40,438 nt of DNA, taken from assembly GCA_018780805.1 (NCBI GenBank), contig JADMJD010000109.1:1-40438 (forward strand), read 5' to 3'. Under the pieces are notes generated by a model. That model made no database searches. It had not been told where the DNA came from and was given only the letters and a program-made list of their open reading frames with translations. This DNA is from Rubrivivax sp. GTDB taxonomy: Bacteria; Pseudomonadota; Gammaproteobacteria; Burkholderiales; Burkholderiaceae_C. Shown piece after piece: positions 1-9,091 of this stretch. Made by a program: the position numbers and the translations under genes. Positions within the stretch are counted from its first letter, which is position 1, and the number at the start of each line of letters is the position of its first letter.

Positions 1-464
<464 letters not shown>

Positions 465-473
465 GGATCCGCC

Positions 474-788
474 ATGTCGACCAAACAGAAGATCCGCATC
501 CGCCTGAAGGCTTTCGACTACAAGCTGATCGACCAATCGGCCCTGGAAATCGTCGAGACCGCCAAGCGCACGGGCGCCATCGTCAAGGGCCCCGTGCCCC
601 TGCCGACGCGCATGCAGCGTTTTGACATCCTGCGTTCGCCGCACGTCAACAAGACGAGCCGTGACCAGTTCGAGATCCGCACCCACCAGCGCCTGATGGA
701 CATCGTCGACCCCACCGACAAGACCGTGGACGCGCTGATGAAGCTCGATCTGCCGGCGGGTGTGGACGTCGAGATCAAACTGCAGTAA
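474..788 (+). CDS. rpsJ: 30S ribosomal protein S10 (NusE)
   Basis: A 104-residue protein, the usual S10 length. S10 sits in the head of the 30S subunit and, as NusE, pairs with NusB in antitermination. The start [15 protein letters not shown] and the central [19 protein letters not shown] followed by [13 protein letters not shown] are diagnostic. AAGGA at 463-467 precedes the ATG. It is the first gene of the S10 cluster, but a 91-bp gap with two strong hairpins separates it from rplC. That is wider than any other gap between genes of this cluster, so rpsJ may be controlled together with tuf rather than with rplC. Confidence 0.99.
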   Translation: MSTKQKIRIRLKAFDYKLIDQSALEIVETAKRTGAIVKGPVPLPTRMQRFDILRSPHVNKTSRDQFEIRTHQRLMDIVDPTDKTVDALMKLDLPAGVDVEIKLQ

Positions 789-805
789 ACTGGCGGGCTT
801 ACCGC

Positions 806-865
806 AAGGCTGGTAACCCAGGTTACCAGCCTTTCAATCGTCAGCCTCACCAATCGATGTGAGGC
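806..865 (+). promoter_or_regulatory. Two consecutive hairpins in the rpsJ-rplC gap (candidate leader or attenuator)
   Basis: The first hairpin has perfect 13-bp arms (806-818 and 821-833) around a 2-nt centre and ends in CCTTTC, without a real U-tract. The second has 7-bp arms, GCCTCAC (844-850) and GTGAGGC (859-865), around an 8-nt loop, and ends 14 nt before the rplC start codon. Together they fill most of the gap. They could be a partial terminator, an attenuator, or a protein-binding leader comparable in role to the L4-bound S10 leader of enterobacteria. That role is inference; the structures are visible directly. Confidence 0.6.
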
Positions 866-879
866 ATTGGAGAAAAACC

Positions 880-1548
880 ATGAGTCTGAGCAACCGTCTC
901 GGATTGCTGGGCCGCAAGGTGGGCATGATGCGCCTGTTCACGGAAGATGGTGATGCCATCCCCGTGACGGTGCTGGATGTGTCCAACAACCGCGTCGCCC
1001 AGGTCAAGACCGAAGCCACCGACGGCTACAGCGCGCTGCAAATCGCGTTCGGCACGCGCAAGGCCTCGCGCCTGAGCAAGCCGGAAGCGGGCCACCTCGC
1101 CAAGGCGGGTGTCGAAGGCGCCGAGCTCCTGCAGGAGTTCCGTGTCGCCGCCGATGTCGCGGGCCAATACGCCCCCGGCGCCACCTTGCCGGTCACGATG
1201 TTCGCCGCCGGCCAGAAGGTCGACGTGCAGGGCACGTCCATCGGCAAGGGTTTCACCGGCACCATCAAGCGCCACAACTTCAGCTCGCAGCGCGCGTCGC
1301 ACGGCAACAGCCGTTCGCACAACGTGCCGGGCTCGATCTCGATGGCGCAGGACCCGGGCCGTGTGTTCCCGGGCAAGAAGATGTCCGGCCACCGCGGCGA
1401 CGTCACCGTCACCACCCAGAACCTCGACGTGATCCGTGTCGACGAAGCGCGCTCGCTGCTGCTCGTCCGCGGCGCCGTGCCGGGCTCGAAGAACGGCCAC
1501 GTGGTCGTCTCGCCCGCCGTCAAGGCCAAGCTGAAGAAGGGAGCTTGA
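880..1548 (+). CDS. rplC: 50S ribosomal protein L3
   Basis: A 222-residue L3, an early-assembling 23S rRNA-binding protein whose loop reaches towards the peptidyl transferase centre. I chose ATG 880 ([20 protein letters not shown]) because it matches the family start and has a GGAG-type site at 869-872; the in-frame ATG at 859 would lie inside the upstream hairpin. The central loop has [20 protein letters not shown], including the Gln of the region methylated by PrmB in E. coli. It ends 2 bp before rplD and is the first gene after the structured gap, so it may be where regulation of the rest of the cluster begins. Confidence 0.99.
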   Translation: MSLSNRLGLLGRKVGMMRLFTEDGDAIPVTVLDVSNNRVAQVKTEATDGYSALQIAFGTRKASRLSKPEAGHLAKAGVEGAELLQEFRVAADVAGQYAPGATLPVTMFAAGQKVDVQGTSIGKGFTGTIKRHNFSSQRASHGNSRSHNVPGSISMAQDPGRVFPGKKMSGHRGDVTVTTQNLDVIRVDEARSLLLVRGAVPGSKNGHVVVSPAVKAKLKKGA

Positions 1549-1550
1549 GA

Positions 1551-2171
1551 ATGCAGCTCGAACTCCTGAACGAACAAGGCCAGGCCACCGCCAAGGTGGA
1601 CGCGCCCGACACCGTCTTCGCCCGTGAGTACAACGAAGCGCTGGTGCACCAGGTGGTTGTGGCCTACCAGGCCAATGCACGCCAGGGCACGCGCAAGCAG
1701 CTCACCCGCGCCGAGGTGCACCACTCGACCAAGAAGCCTTTCCGCCAGAAGGGCACCGGCCGCGCACGCGCCGGCATGACCTCGTCGCCGCTGTGGCGCG
1801 GGGGCGGTCGCATCTTCCCGAACCAGCCTGACGAGAACTTCTCGCACAAGGTCAACAAGAAGATGTACCGCGCCGGCATGGCCGCGATCCTGTCGCAGCT
1901 GGCCCGTGACGGCCGCCTGGCGGTGGTCGAGTCGCTGACCATCGAAGCGCCGAAGACCAAGCTGCTGGCCGCCAAGTTCAAGGCCATGGGCCTGGAATCG
2001 GTGCTGGTCATCTCCGATCTGGTGGACGACAACATCGCGCTGGCCTCGCGCAACCTGGCCAACGTGTTGGTCATCGAGCCGCGTTACGCCGATCCGCTGT
2101 CGCTGGTCTTCTACAAGAAGGTGCTCGTGACCAAGGGTGCGATCGAGCAGCTCAAGGAGATGTACGCATGA
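1551..2171 (+). CDS. rplD: 50S ribosomal protein L4
   Basis: A 206-residue L4. It binds 23S rRNA domain I, and its long loop ([20 protein letters not shown]) lines the exit tunnel. ATG 1551 ([11 protein letters not shown]) follows the AAGGGAG at 1537-1543. In E. coli L4 represses its own operon by binding the S10 leader; whether it does so here is unknown, but the hairpins before rplC would be the natural place to look. The stop overlaps the rplW start (ATGA), which suggests translational coupling. Confidence 0.99.
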   Translation: MQLELLNEQGQATAKVDAPDTVFAREYNEALVHQVVVAYQANARQGTRKQLTRAEVHHSTKKPFRQKGTGRARAGMTSSPLWRGGGRIFPNQPDENFSHKVNKKMYRAGMAAILSQLARDGRLAVVESLTIEAPKTKLLAAKFKAMGLESVLVISDLVDDNIALASRNLANVLVIEPRYADPLSLVFYKKVLVTKGAIEQLKEMYA

Positions 2172-2488
2172 GCGCCGTCCAGAAAAAGCTGAATGAAGGC
2201 CACCTGGCCACGGTGCTGCTGGCGCCGATCATTTCCGAGAAGGCCACGCGCGTCGGCGAGAAGAACAACCAGGTGTTGTTCAAGGTGCTGCGCAGCGCGA
2301 CCAAGCCGGAGATCAAGGCCGCGGTCGAACTGATGTTCAAGGTCGAGGTCGAGTCCGTCCAGACCGTGAACCAGAAGGGCAAGACCAAGCGCTTCGGTGG
2401 CCGTGTCGGCCGCCGCGACCACGTCAAGAAGGCGTATGTGTCGTTGAAGCCGGGTCAGGAGCTCAACTTCTCCGGGGAGGCCGCGTAA
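2168..2488 (+). CDS. rplW: 50S ribosomal protein L23
   Basis: A 106-residue L23, a protein at the tunnel exit that serves as docking site for trigger factor and SRP. Typical stretches are [24 protein letters not shown] and [23 protein letters not shown] when read in parts. The start overlaps the rplD stop by 4 nt (ATGA) and its own stop overlaps the rplB start by 1 nt (TAATG), so three successive genes are tightly coupled. Nothing in length or composition is unusual. Confidence 0.99.
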   Translation: MSAVQKKLNEGHLATVLLAPIISEKATRVGEKNNQVLFKVLRSATKPEIKAAVELMFKVEVESVQTVNQKGKTKRFGGRVGRRDHVKKAYVSLKPGQELNFSGEAA

Positions 2489-3312
2489 TGGCTGTCATCA
2501 AGGTCAAGCCCACGTCGCCCGGCCGCCGCGCCGTGGTGAAGGTGGTGCACAAACACCTGCACAAGGGCAAGCCGGAAGCGTCGCTGCTCGAGCCGCAGAT
2601 GCAGAATGCCGGCCGCAACAACAACGGCCACATCACGATGCGCCACAAGGGTGGTGGCCACAAGCACCACTACCGCGTCGTCGATTTCCTTCGCAACAAG
2701 GACGGCATCCCGGCGAAGGTCGAGCGCATCGAGTACGACCCGAACCGCAGCGCCCACATTGCGCTGGTGTGTTACGCCGACGGCGAGCGCCGCTACATCA
2801 TCGCCCCGCGCGGTGTCGAAGCTGGTGCCACGCTGATGTCGGGCCCGGAAGCGCCGATCAAGGCCGGCAACACCCTGCCCATCCGCAACATCCCCGTGGG
2901 TTCGACGATCCACTGCGTGGAGATGATGCCGGGCAAGGGCGCCCAGATCTCGCGTTCGGCCGGCACCTCGGTGACGCTGATGGCGCGTGAAGGCATCTAC
3001 GCGCAGGTCCGCCTGCGCTCGGGTGAGGTCCGCAAGATCCACATCGACTGCCGCGCAACCATTGGCGAAGTGGCCAACGAAGAGCACAACCTGCGCCAGT
3101 ACGGCAAGGCCGGTGCGATCCGTTGGAGAGGCATCCGTCCGACGGTCCGTGGCGTCGCCATGAACCCGGTGGACCACCCGCACGGCGGCGGCGAAGGCCG
3201 CACCGGCGAGGGCATGCCGCAGGTGTCGCCGTGGAACACCCTGACAAAGGGCTACCGCACGCGCAGCAACAAGCGTACGCAGACGATGATCGTCTCGCGT
3301 CGCAAGAAGTGA
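2488..3312 (+). CDS. rplB: 50S ribosomal protein L2
   Basis: A 274-residue L2, a highly conserved protein needed for subunit association and for the peptidyl transferase centre. The signature [14 protein letters not shown], with the conserved His close to the active site, lies near residue 225, followed by the basic tail [20 protein letters not shown]. The middle has the SH3-like region with [24 protein letters not shown] sequence. Its ATG overlaps the rplW stop by one base, and the SD GGGGAGG (2474-2480) lies inside rplW. Confidence 0.99.
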   Translation: MAVIKVKPTSPGRRAVVKVVHKHLHKGKPEASLLEPQMQNAGRNNNGHITMRHKGGGHKHHYRVVDFLRNKDGIPAKVERIEYDPNRSAHIALVCYADGERRYIIAPRGVEAGATLMSGPEAPIKAGNTLPIRNIPVGSTIHCVEMMPGKGAQISRSAGTSVTLMAREGIYAQVRLRSGEVRKIHIDCRATIGEVANEEHNLRQYGKAGAIRWRGIRPTVRGVAMNPVDHPHGGGEGRTGEGMPQVSPWNTLTKGYRTRSNKRTQTMIVSRRKK

Positions 3313-3323
3313 GGCCGTAGAAC

Positions 3324-3599
3324 ATGGCACGTTCACTCAAGAAGGGTCCCTTCGTGGACCACCACCTGCTGGCCAAGGTTGAAAAAGCCGCCGCCATCAA
3401 GGACAAGAAGCCGATCAAGACCTGGTCGCGCCGCAGCACGATCCTGCCCGAGTTCATCGGGCTGACCGTGGCCGTGCACAACGGCAAGCAGCACGTGCCG
3501 GTGTACGTGACCGACCAGATGGTCGGCCACAAGCTCGGCGAGTTCGCCCTGACCCGTTTGTTCAAGGGTCACCCGGCGGACAAGAAGGCCAAGCGATAA
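3324..3599 (+). CDS. rpsS: 30S ribosomal protein S19
   Basis: A 91-residue S19. It lies in the 30S head, forms a pair with S13 and contacts the P-site tRNA region. [16 protein letters not shown] at the start and [20 protein letters not shown] in the middle are diagnostic, and the C-terminus keeps the [11 protein letters not shown] motif. ATG 3324 lies 11 bp after the rplB stop, with a GAGG site at 3311-3314. It belongs to the same transcription unit as its neighbours. Confidence 0.99.
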   Translation: MARSLKKGPFVDHHLLAKVEKAAAIKDKKPIKTWSRRSTILPEFIGLTVAVHNGKQHVPVYVTDQMVGHKLGEFALTRLFKGHPADKKAKR

Positions 3600-3610
3600 G
3601 GGGCCACGAC

Positions 3611-3940
3611 ATGGAAACCAAAGCAAGTGTCCGCGGTGTTCGTCTGTCGGTCGACAAGGGTCGGCTGGTGGCGGACCTGATCCGTGGCAAAAAGGTCGAC
3701 CAGGCCATCCAGATCCTCACCTTCACGCCGAAGAAGGCTGCGCTGATCGTCAAGAAGGCGGTTGAATCCGCTGTGGCGAACGCCGAGCACAACGACGGTG
3801 CCGACATCGACGAGCTGAAGATCACGTCGATCTACGTCGAACAAGGTGCCACGCTGAAGCGTTTTTCCGCACGGGCCAAGGGCCGCGGCAACCGCATCAG
3901 CAAGCCCACCTGCCACATCTTCGTGACCGTGGGCAACTGA
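3611..3940 (+). CDS. rplV: 50S ribosomal protein L22
   Basis: A 109-residue L22. Its long beta-hairpin lines the narrow part of the exit tunnel, where macrolide-resistance changes arise. The hairpin region [20 protein letters not shown] is intact, and the globular part has [20 protein letters not shown] sequence. The AAGGGG site at 3598-3603 overlaps the rpsS stop. The rpsC start follows 8 bp after the stop. I see no tunnel-loop insertions or deletions. Confidence 0.99.
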   Translation: METKASVRGVRLSVDKGRLVADLIRGKKVDQAIQILTFTPKKAALIVKKAVESAVANAEHNDGADIDELKITSIYVEQGATLKRFSARAKGRGNRISKPTCHIFVTVGN

Positions 3941-3948
3941 GGAAGAGC

Positions 3949-4836
3949 ATGGGACAGAAAATCCATCCGACCGGCTTCCGCCTCGCCGTCACACGTGCCT
4001 GGTCGTCGCGCTGGTTCGCCAACCGCCGCAACTTCGCCGGCATGCTGGCCGAAGACCTGGACGTGCGTGACTACCTGAAGGCCAAGCTGAAAAGCGCCGC
4101 CGTCTCGCGCATCCTGATCGAGCGCCCCGCCAAGAACGCGCGCATCACCATCTTCTCGGCGCGTCCGGGTGTGGTGATCGGCAAGAAGGGCGAGGACATC
4201 GAGAACCTGAAGGCTGAACTCAGCCGCCGCCTGGGCGTGCCCGTCGCGGTGAACATCGAAGAGGTGCGCAAGCCCGAAGTCGATGCGCAGCTGATCGCCG
4301 ACAGCATCACGCAACAGCTCGAAAAGCGCATCATGTTCCGCCGCGCGATGAAGCGTGCGATGCAGAACGCGATGCGTCTGGGTGCCTTGGGCATCAAGAT
4401 CATGTCGTCGGGCCGCCTGAACGGCATCGAGATCGCCCGCTGCGAGTGGTACCGCGAAGGTCGCGTGCCGCTCCACACGCTGAAGGCCGACATCGACTAC
4501 GGCTTCTCGGAAGCCAAGACCACTTACGGCGTCATCGGCGTCAAGGTCTGGGTCTACCGTGGTGACCGCCTCGCCAACGGCGATGCGCCCACGCTGGCCA
4601 AGACGGAAAACGACGACGATCGCCGTCAGCGCCGTGGCCCGCGCCCCGGTGGCCCGGGTGGTGACCGTCCGGGTGCCGGCCGTGGCCGTCCCGGTGGTGG
4701 TGACCGTGGTCCGCGTACCGACGTCGTGGCCGCAGCGCCCGCAGCCGCACCGGCCGGTGACGCACCGCGCAAACCGGCGGTCAAGCGTGTGCCTCGCCCC
4801 GCCCCTGCGGCCGGCGGCGAGACCAAAGGAGAATAA
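3949..4836 (+). CDS. rpsC: 30S ribosomal protein S3, with an extended Arg/Gly/Pro/Ala-rich tail
   Basis: A 295-residue S3. It forms part of the mRNA entry channel and helps unwind mRNA together with S4 and S5. The N-terminal half carries a type-2 KH domain with the GXXG loop in [17 protein letters not shown]; the C-terminal domain ends near [13 protein letters not shown]. From about residue 222 a low-complexity tail follows, with repeated [15 protein letters not shown] motifs and then an Ala/Pro stretch. It is about 60 residues longer than the 233-residue E. coli protein. Long tails on S3 are known in Burkholderiales; the tail is probably disordered and RNA-binding, but that is inference. Confidence 0.98.
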   Translation: MGQKIHPTGFRLAVTRAWSSRWFANRRNFAGMLAEDLDVRDYLKAKLKSAAVSRILIERPAKNARITIFSARPGVVIGKKGEDIENLKAELSRRLGVPVAVNIEEVRKPEVDAQLIADSITQQLEKRIMFRRAMKRAMQNAMRLGALGIKIMSSGRLNGIEIARCEWYREGRVPLHTLKADIDYGFSEAKTTYGVIGVKVWVYRGDRLANGDAPTLAKTENDDDRRQRRGPRPGGPGGDRPGAGRGRPGGGDRGPRTDVVAAAPAAAPAGDAPRKPAVKRVPRPAPAAGGETKGE

Positions 4837-4838
4837 AA

Positions 4839-5255
4839 ATGCTGCAACCCAATCGCCGCAAGTTCCGCAAGGAACAGAAGGGCCGCAACACCGGCATCGC
4901 GACGCGTGGCGCCGCGGTGTCCTTCGGTGAGTTCGGCCTGAAGGCCACCGAGCGTGGCCGCATCACGGCGCGTCAGATCGAAGCGGCTCGCCGCGCGATC
5001 TCGCGCCACATCAAGCGCGGTGGCCGGATCTTCATCCGCATCTTCCCGGACAAGCCGATCTCGCAGAAGCCGGCCGAAGTCCGCATGGGCAACGGCAAGG
5101 GCAACCCGGAATACTGGGTCGCCGAGATTCAGCCCGGCAAGGTGCTGTACGAACTGAACGGTGTGCCCGAGGCGCTGGCCCGCGAGGCCTTCACGCTGGC
5201 CGCTGCCAAGCTGCCGCTGCGCTGCACCTTTGTCGCCCGCCAGGTCGGCACCTGA
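4839..5255 (+). CDS. rplP: 50S ribosomal protein L16
   Basis: A 138-residue L16, a late-assembling protein near the A-site tRNA elbow. The start [19 protein letters not shown] and the central [21 protein letters not shown] and [15 protein letters not shown] stretches are diagnostic. An AAGGAG site at 4826-4831 overlaps the end of rpsC, whose stop is 2 bp before the ATG. rpmC follows after 14 bp. Nothing is unusual. Confidence 0.99.
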   Translation: MLQPNRRKFRKEQKGRNTGIATRGAAVSFGEFGLKATERGRITARQIEAARRAISRHIKRGGRIFIRIFPDKPISQKPAEVRMGNGKGNPEYWVAEIQPGKVLYELNGVPEALAREAFTLAAAKLPLRCTFVARQVGT

Positions 5256-5269
5256 GCCAGGAGATCACG

Positions 5270-5470
5270 ATGAAAGCCTCTGAAATGCGCGCCAAGGATG
5301 TGGCCGCGCTGGAAAAGGAAGTCGCTGACCTGCTGAAGGCCCATTTCGGCCTGCGCATGCAAAAGGCGACTCAACAGCTGACGAACCACCAGCAACTGGG
5401 CAACGTCAAGCGCGACATCGCTCGCGCCAAGACGATCCTGGCCCAGAAGAAGAAGGAAGCCGCCAAATGA
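5270..5470 (+). CDS. rpmC: 50S ribosomal protein L29
   Basis: A 66-residue L29, a small two-helix protein near the tunnel exit next to L23. It starts [18 protein letters not shown] and keeps the typical ending [25 protein letters not shown] site at 5257-5262 precedes the ATG. Its stop overlaps the rpsQ start by 4 nt (ATGA), so the two are probably translationally coupled. Confidence 0.98.
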   Translation: MKASEMRAKDVAALEKEVADLLKAHFGLRMQKATQQLTNHQQLGNVKRDIARAKTILAQKKKEAAK

Positions 5471-5742
5471 GCGACGTTCAAACTCCGGTGAAGAACACCC
5501 GCACCCTGGTCGGCCGCATCGTCAGCGACAAGCGTGCCAAGACCGTCACCGTTCTGGTCGAGCGCCGTGCCGCGCACGAGCTCTACGGCAAGATCGTGGC
5601 CCGCTCGCGCAAGTACCACGCCCACGACGAAAAGGGCGAGTACAAGATGGGCGACCTGGTCGAGATCGCCGAAGGCCGTCCGATCTCCAAGACCAAGTCC
5701 TGGACCGTGACCCGCCTGGTCGAGAAGGCGCGCCTGGTCTAA
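5467..5742 (+). CDS. rpsQ: 30S ribosomal protein S17
   Basis: A 91-residue S17, a primary 16S rRNA-binding protein with an OB fold. [20 protein letters not shown] and the central [19 protein letters not shown] are diagnostic, and the family pattern [18 protein letters not shown] closes the protein. It is the last gene of the S10 cluster here. In most bacteria rplN follows directly, but in this genome a terminator, a peroxiredoxin gene and a separate promoter intervene. Confidence 0.99.
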   Translation: MSDVQTPVKNTRTLVGRIVSDKRAKTVTVLVERRAAHELYGKIVARSRKYHAHDEKGEYKMGDLVEIAEGRPISKTKSWTVTRLVEKARLV

Positions 5743-5761
5743 AAGCCACTGCGCCCTGCCG

Positions 5762-5799
5762 AACGGCCGGAAGCTGGATACTCCAGCCCCGGCCGTTTT
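5762..5799 (+). terminator. Intrinsic terminator of the S10 cluster
   Basis: Perfect 9-bp arms AACGGCCGG (5762-5770) and CCGGCCGTT (5789-5797) enclose an inner CTGG/CCAG stem, and TTTT follows at 5796-5799. It lies 20 bp after rpsQ and 28 bp before the peroxiredoxin start codon. The structure is seen directly; how efficient it is cannot be judged. Confidence 0.75.
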
Positions 5800-5827
5800 C
5801 ACGTTCATACCGAGGAGAGAGCACACC

Positions 5828-6337
5828 ATGATCCAGGTTGGAGACAAGCTGCCCGCAGGCACGCTGCAGGAATTCATCGAGGTCGAAGGCGAAGGCTGCT
5901 CGCTCGGCCCCAACGCCTTTGCGGTTGAAAAACTGACCGCCGGCAAGACCATTGCCCTGTTTGCGCTGCCAGGCGCCTTCACGCCCACCTGCTCGGCCAA
6001 ACATGTGCCCGGCTTCGTCGCCAAGGCCGAGGAGTTCAAGGCCGCTGGTGTGGACGAGATATGGTGTGTGTCGGTCAACGACGCGTTTGTGATGGGCGCC
6101 TGGGCGCGTGACCAGAAGACGCAGGGCAAGCTGCGCATGCTGGCCGACGGCAGCGCCGACTTCGCCAAGGCCACCGGTCTGACGCTGGACCTCACCGCAC
6201 GTGGCATGGGCCTGCGCTCCAACCGTTACTCGATGCTGGTCAAGGACGGTGTGGTCAAGGCACTCAACGTCGAGGCGCCGGGCAAGTTCGAAGTGAGCGA
6301 TGCCGACACCCTGTTGGCCCAGGCCCGCAACGCCTGA
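5828..6337 (+). CDS. Peroxiredoxin of the Prx5 type (thiol peroxidase)
   Basis: A 169-residue cytoplasmic peroxiredoxin that reduces H2O2 and alkyl hydroperoxides with thiol reductants. The peroxidatic cysteine is C55 in PGAFTPTCS, the Prx5/AhpE-like form of PxxxTxxC. The conserved Arg region follows near GMGLRSNRYSMLV. Other cysteines are C24 and the one in IWCVSVND, so the resolving residue is uncertain; many bacterial Prx5 enzymes use glutathione or glutaredoxin. A GAGGAGAG site (5812-5819) precedes the ATG. It sits alone between the S10 terminator and the spc promoter, an unexpected place for a redox gene. Its own promoter is not obvious. Confidence 0.95.
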   Translation: MIQVGDKLPAGTLQEFIEVEGEGCSLGPNAFAVEKLTAGKTIALFALPGAFTPTCSAKHVPGFVAKAEEFKAAGVDEIWCVSVNDAFVMGAWARDQKTQGKLRMLADGSADFAKATGLTLDLTARGMGLRSNRYSMLVKDGVVKALNVEAPGKFEVSDADTLLAQARNA

Positions 6338-6344
6338 AGTTCTT

Positions 6345-6387
6345 TGCGCCCGGGCGCTTGACACGCCCGGGCGCATGCCTGCATAAT
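6345..6387 (+). promoter_or_regulatory. Sigma-70-type promoter of the spc cluster, with -35 in the loop of a perfect inverted repeat
   Basis: TTGACA (6358-6363), an 18-bp spacer and CATAAT (6382-6387) form a strong housekeeping promoter for rplN and its followers, giving a leader of roughly 130 nt. The -35 lies in the 7-nt loop CTTGACA between perfect 12-bp arms TGCGCCCGGGCG (6345-6356) and CGCCCGGGCGCA (6364-6375). As RNA from upstream this would be a GC-rich hairpin ending the peroxiredoxin message, but no U-tract follows. It could also be an operator. Confidence 0.8.
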
Positions 6388-6527
6388 CTAAGGCTTCGCC
6401 GGAACTTTACTGCGCCTTTCAGGCTGCAGCGGGGTTTTGGTATCTGCTCCGAACCAGGGGCCCAAGACTGACTGATTTTCAAGCCGCTTGAGGCGGCCGG
6501 GTGATCAGGACAAGTTGGGGACACACG

Positions 6528-6896
6528 ATGATCCAAATGCAAACTCGGCTCGATGTAGCCGACAACACGGGTGCCAAGTCCGTCATGTGCATCAAGGTGC
6601 TCGGCGGCTCCAAGCGTCGCTATGCCAGCATCGGTGACGTGATCAAGGTCAGCATCAAAGAAGCTGCGCCGCGTGGTCGCGTCAAAAAAGGCGAGGTCTA
6701 CAACGCCGTGGTGGTGCGCACCGCCAAGGGCGTGCGCCGCCAGGATGGCTCGCTGGTCAAGTTCGACGGCAATGCCGCCGTGCTGCTGAACGCCAAGCTC
6801 GAGCCCATCGGCACCCGCATCTTTGGCCCGGTGACGCGCGAGCTGCGCACCGAGCGCTTCATGAAGATCGTGTCGCTGGCTCCGGAGGTGCTCTGA
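6528..6896 (+). CDS. rplN: 50S ribosomal protein L14
   Basis: A 122-residue L14, which lies at the subunit interface and is the binding site of the silencing factor RsfS. I chose ATG 6528 ([20 protein letters not shown]) because it gives the family's exact start and length; the in-frame GTG at 6501 would add nine unrelated residues. A GGGG-type SD lies at 6517-6520. It opens the spc cluster behind its own promoter. The end, [19 protein letters not shown], is typical. Confidence 0.99.
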   Translation: MIQMQTRLDVADNTGAKSVMCIKVLGGSKRRYASIGDVIKVSIKEAAPRGRVKKGEVYNAVVVRTAKGVRRQDGSLVKFDGNAAVLLNAKLEPIGTRIFGPVTRELRTERFMKIVSLAPEVL

Positions 6897-6898
6897 CC

Positions 6899-7216
6899 AT
6901 GAACAAGATTCGCAAGGGCGACCAGGTCATCGTTCTGACCGGCCGCGACAAAGGCAAGCGTGGCACCGTGTCGTTGCGCGTCGACGAGGCGCATGTCGTC
7001 GTCGACGGCATCAACGTGGTGAAGAAACACGTGAAGCCGAACCCGATGAAGGGCACCACCGGTGGTGTGGTCGACAAGACCATGCCCATCGACCAGTCCA
7101 ACATCGCGATCTACAACCCGACCACCGGCAAGGCCGATCGTGTCGGCATCAAGCTCCTGGCTGACGGCAAAAAAGTGCGCGTCTTCAAGTCCAGCGGCGA
7201 CGAGATCAAGGCTTAA
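6899..7216 (+). CDS. rplX: 50S ribosomal protein L24
   Basis: A 105-residue L24, an assembly-initiator protein with a KOW motif. [20 protein letters not shown] at the N-terminus is the KOW region, and [20 protein letters not shown] follows. The start lies 2 bp after the rplN stop, with a GGAGG site (6882-6887 region) inside rplN. It is translated as part of the spc unit, with rplE after 15 bp. Confidence 0.98.
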   Translation: MNKIRKGDQVIVLTGRDKGKRGTVSLRVDEAHVVVDGINVVKKHVKPNPMKGTTGGVVDKTMPIDQSNIAIYNPTTGKADRVGIKLLADGKKVRVFKSSGDEIKA

Positions 7217-7231
7217 GGCGAGGTCACCGAG

Positions 7232-7795
7232 ATGGCTCAACAACAACCGGCCCGCGTGGCCCGCCTGCAGGCCCAGTACAAGGACAAGATCGTCCCTGAA
7301 CTGATGGCCAAGTTTGGCTTCAAGTCCGTGATGCAGGTGCCGCGCCTGCAGAAGATCACCCTGAACATGGGTGTCAGCGAAGCGGTCTCCGACAAGAAGG
7401 TCATGGACAACGCCGTCGGCGACCTGACCAAGATCGCCGGCCAGAAGCCCGTGGTCACGAAGTCGAAGAAGGCCATTGCCGCCTTCAAGATCCGCGAGAA
7501 CGTGCCCATCGGTTGCATGGTCACGCTGCGCGGTGTGCAGATGTACGAATTCCTGGATCGCTTCGTGACCGTGGCCCTGCCGCGTGTGCGCGACTTCCGC
7601 GGCATCTCGGGTCGTTCCTTCGATGGCCGTGGCAACTACAACATCGGCGTCAAGGAACAGATCATCTTCCCCGAGATCGATTACGACAAGGTCGATGCGA
7701 TCCGTGGTCTGAACATCAGCATCACGACGAGTGCGAAGAACGATGAGGAGTGCAAGGCGCTTCTGGCCGCCTTCCGCTTCCCGTTCAAGAACTGA
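7232..7795 (+). CDS. rplE: 50S ribosomal protein L5
   Basis: A 187-residue L5, part of the 5S rRNA complex in the central protuberance, where it contacts S13 and P-site tRNA. It has the typical [20 protein letters not shown] region, the loop [20 protein letters not shown] and the C-terminal [19 protein letters not shown]. It is a little longer than the 179-residue E. coli protein because of a short N-terminal [13 protein letters not shown]. In E. coli S8 represses the spc operon near the start of this gene; I see no clear equivalent here. Confidence 0.99.
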   Translation: MAQQQPARVARLQAQYKDKIVPELMAKFGFKSVMQVPRLQKITLNMGVSEAVSDKKVMDNAVGDLTKIAGQKPVVTKSKKAIAAFKIRENVPIGCMVTLRGVQMYEFLDRFVTVALPRVRDFRGISGRSFDGRGNYNIGVKEQIIFPEIDYDKVDAIRGLNISITTSAKNDEECKALLAAFRFPFKN

Positions 7796-7803
7796 GGTGC
7801 CCT

Positions 7804-8109
7804 GTGGCTAAAAAGTCCATCAAGCAGCGTGAAGAGAAGCGCGAGAAGCTGGTTGCCAAGTACGCGAAGAAGTACGCCGAGCTGAAGGGTGTTGCCGATG
7901 ACGCGCAGCGCTCCGACGAAGAGCGTTACGCCGCGCGCCTGGAACTGCAGAAGCTGCCGCGCAACGCCAACCCGACCCGGTTGCGCAACCGCTGCGTGCT
8001 GACCGGCCGCGGCCGTGGCACTTTCCGCATGTTCGGCCTCGGCCGGAACAAGATCCGTGAACTCGCCTTCAAGGGCGACATTCCCGGCATCGTCAAGGCC
8101 AGCTGGTGA
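7804..8109 (+). CDS. rpsN: 30S ribosomal protein S14, zinc-free 101-residue form
   Basis: A 101-residue S14, in the 30S head near the decoding region. GTG 7804 ([16 protein letters not shown]) is taken as the start because it matches the family; the upstream in-frame ATG lies inside rplE. The protein has one cysteine, in [13 protein letters not shown], and no CxxC pairs, so it is the long form that does not bind zinc. The C-terminus [19 protein letters not shown] is typical. It follows rplE by 8 bp. Confidence 0.98.
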   Translation: MAKKSIKQREEKREKLVAKYAKKYAELKGVADDAQRSDEERYAARLELQKLPRNANPTRLRNRCVLTGRGRGTFRMFGLGRNKIRELAFKGDIPGIVKASW

Positions 8110-8137
8110 CATCGGCGAGCAGAGCAGGAGATTTTTC

Positions 8138-8533
8138 ATGAGCATGAGTGATCCCATCGCCGACATGTTGACCCGCATTCGCAACGCCCAAAGCGTTCAG
8201 AAGGCCCTGGTCGTCATGCCGTCGTCGAAGTTGAAGGTTGCGATCGCGCAGGTGCTGAAGGACGAGGGTTACATCGACGGTTTTGCCGTGCGCGCCGATG
8301 GCGGCAAGGCTGAACTCGAGATCTCGTTGAAGTACTACGCGGGCCGCCCTGTCATCGAACGCATCGAACGTGTCAGCCGTCCCGGCCTGCGCATCTACAA
8401 GGGGCGCGACGCGATCCCGCAGGTGATGAACGGCCTGGGTGTGGCGATCGTGACGACCCCCAAGGGTGTCATGACCGACCGCAAGGCGCGCGCCACCGGT
8501 GTCGGCGGCGAAGTTCTTTGCTACGTGGCCTGA
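8138..8533 (+). CDS. rpsH: 30S ribosomal protein S8
   Basis: A 131-residue S8, a primary binder of the central 16S rRNA domain and, in E. coli, the repressor of the spc operon. [18 protein letters not shown] at the start and the conserved [20 protein letters not shown] end are diagnostic. The CAGGAG site (8125-8130) is well placed for ATG 8138; ATG 8144 is an alternative that would remove two residues. rplF follows after 13 bp. Confidence 0.99.
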   Translation: MSMSDPIADMLTRIRNAQSVQKALVVMPSSKLKVAIAQVLKDEGYIDGFAVRADGGKAELEISLKYYAGRPVIERIERVSRPGLRIYKGRDAIPQVMNGLGVAIVTTPKGVMTDRKARATGVGGEVLCYVA

Positions 8534-8546
8534 GGAGAGATTTCAC

Positions 8547-9080
8547 ATGTCCCGCGTAGGAAAAATGCCGATCGCCGTGCCGCAAGGTGTGGACGTGGCG
8601 ATCACCGACGAGCGCATCACCGTCAAGGGTGCCAACGGTTCGCTGGAGCGTGCCGTGCACAGCCTGGTCACCGTGTCCCGCGATGGCGCGCAGCTGAAGG
8701 TGGTTCCGGCCAACGACAGCACCGAAGCCGACGCGATGAGCGGCACCATGCGTGCGCTGCTCAACAACATGGTCAACGGCGTGGGCAAGGGCTTCGAAAA
8801 GAAGCTCAGCCTGGTTGGCGTGGGCTTCCGTGCCCAGGCCCAGGGTGCCAAGCTGAACCTGCAGATCGGTTTTTCGCACCCGGTAGTCAAAGACATGCCG
8901 GCTGGTGTCACGGTGACATGCCCGACCCAGACGGAAATCGTGATCAAGGGTGCCGACCGCCAGGCGGTGGGTCAGGTCGCGGCCGAGGTGCGGGCCATCC
9001 GTCCGCCCGAGCCGTACAAGGGCAAGGGGATCCGCTACGCCGATGAGCGAGTGGTCCTCAAGGAAACCAAGAAGAAGTAA
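8547..9080 (+). CDS. rplF: 50S ribosomal protein L6
   Basis: A 177-residue L6, near the factor-binding site of the large subunit. It starts [17 protein letters not shown] and has two copies of the L6 fold; [21 protein letters not shown] when split and [17 protein letters not shown] are typical. ATG 8547 follows the GAGGAGAG site at 8532-8540; the in-frame ATG at 8499 lies inside rpsH and is rejected. The neighbours are rpsH and rplR in the usual order. Confidence 0.99.
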   Translation: MSRVGKMPIAVPQGVDVAITDERITVKGANGSLERAVHSLVTVSRDGAQLKVVPANDSTEADAMSGTMRALLNNMVNGVGKGFEKKLSLVGVGFRAQAQGAKLNLQIGFSHPVVKDMPAGVTVTCPTQTEIVIKGADRQAVGQVAAEVRAIRPPEPYKGKGIRYADERVVLKETKKK

Positions 9081-9091
9081 GGAGCGACATC

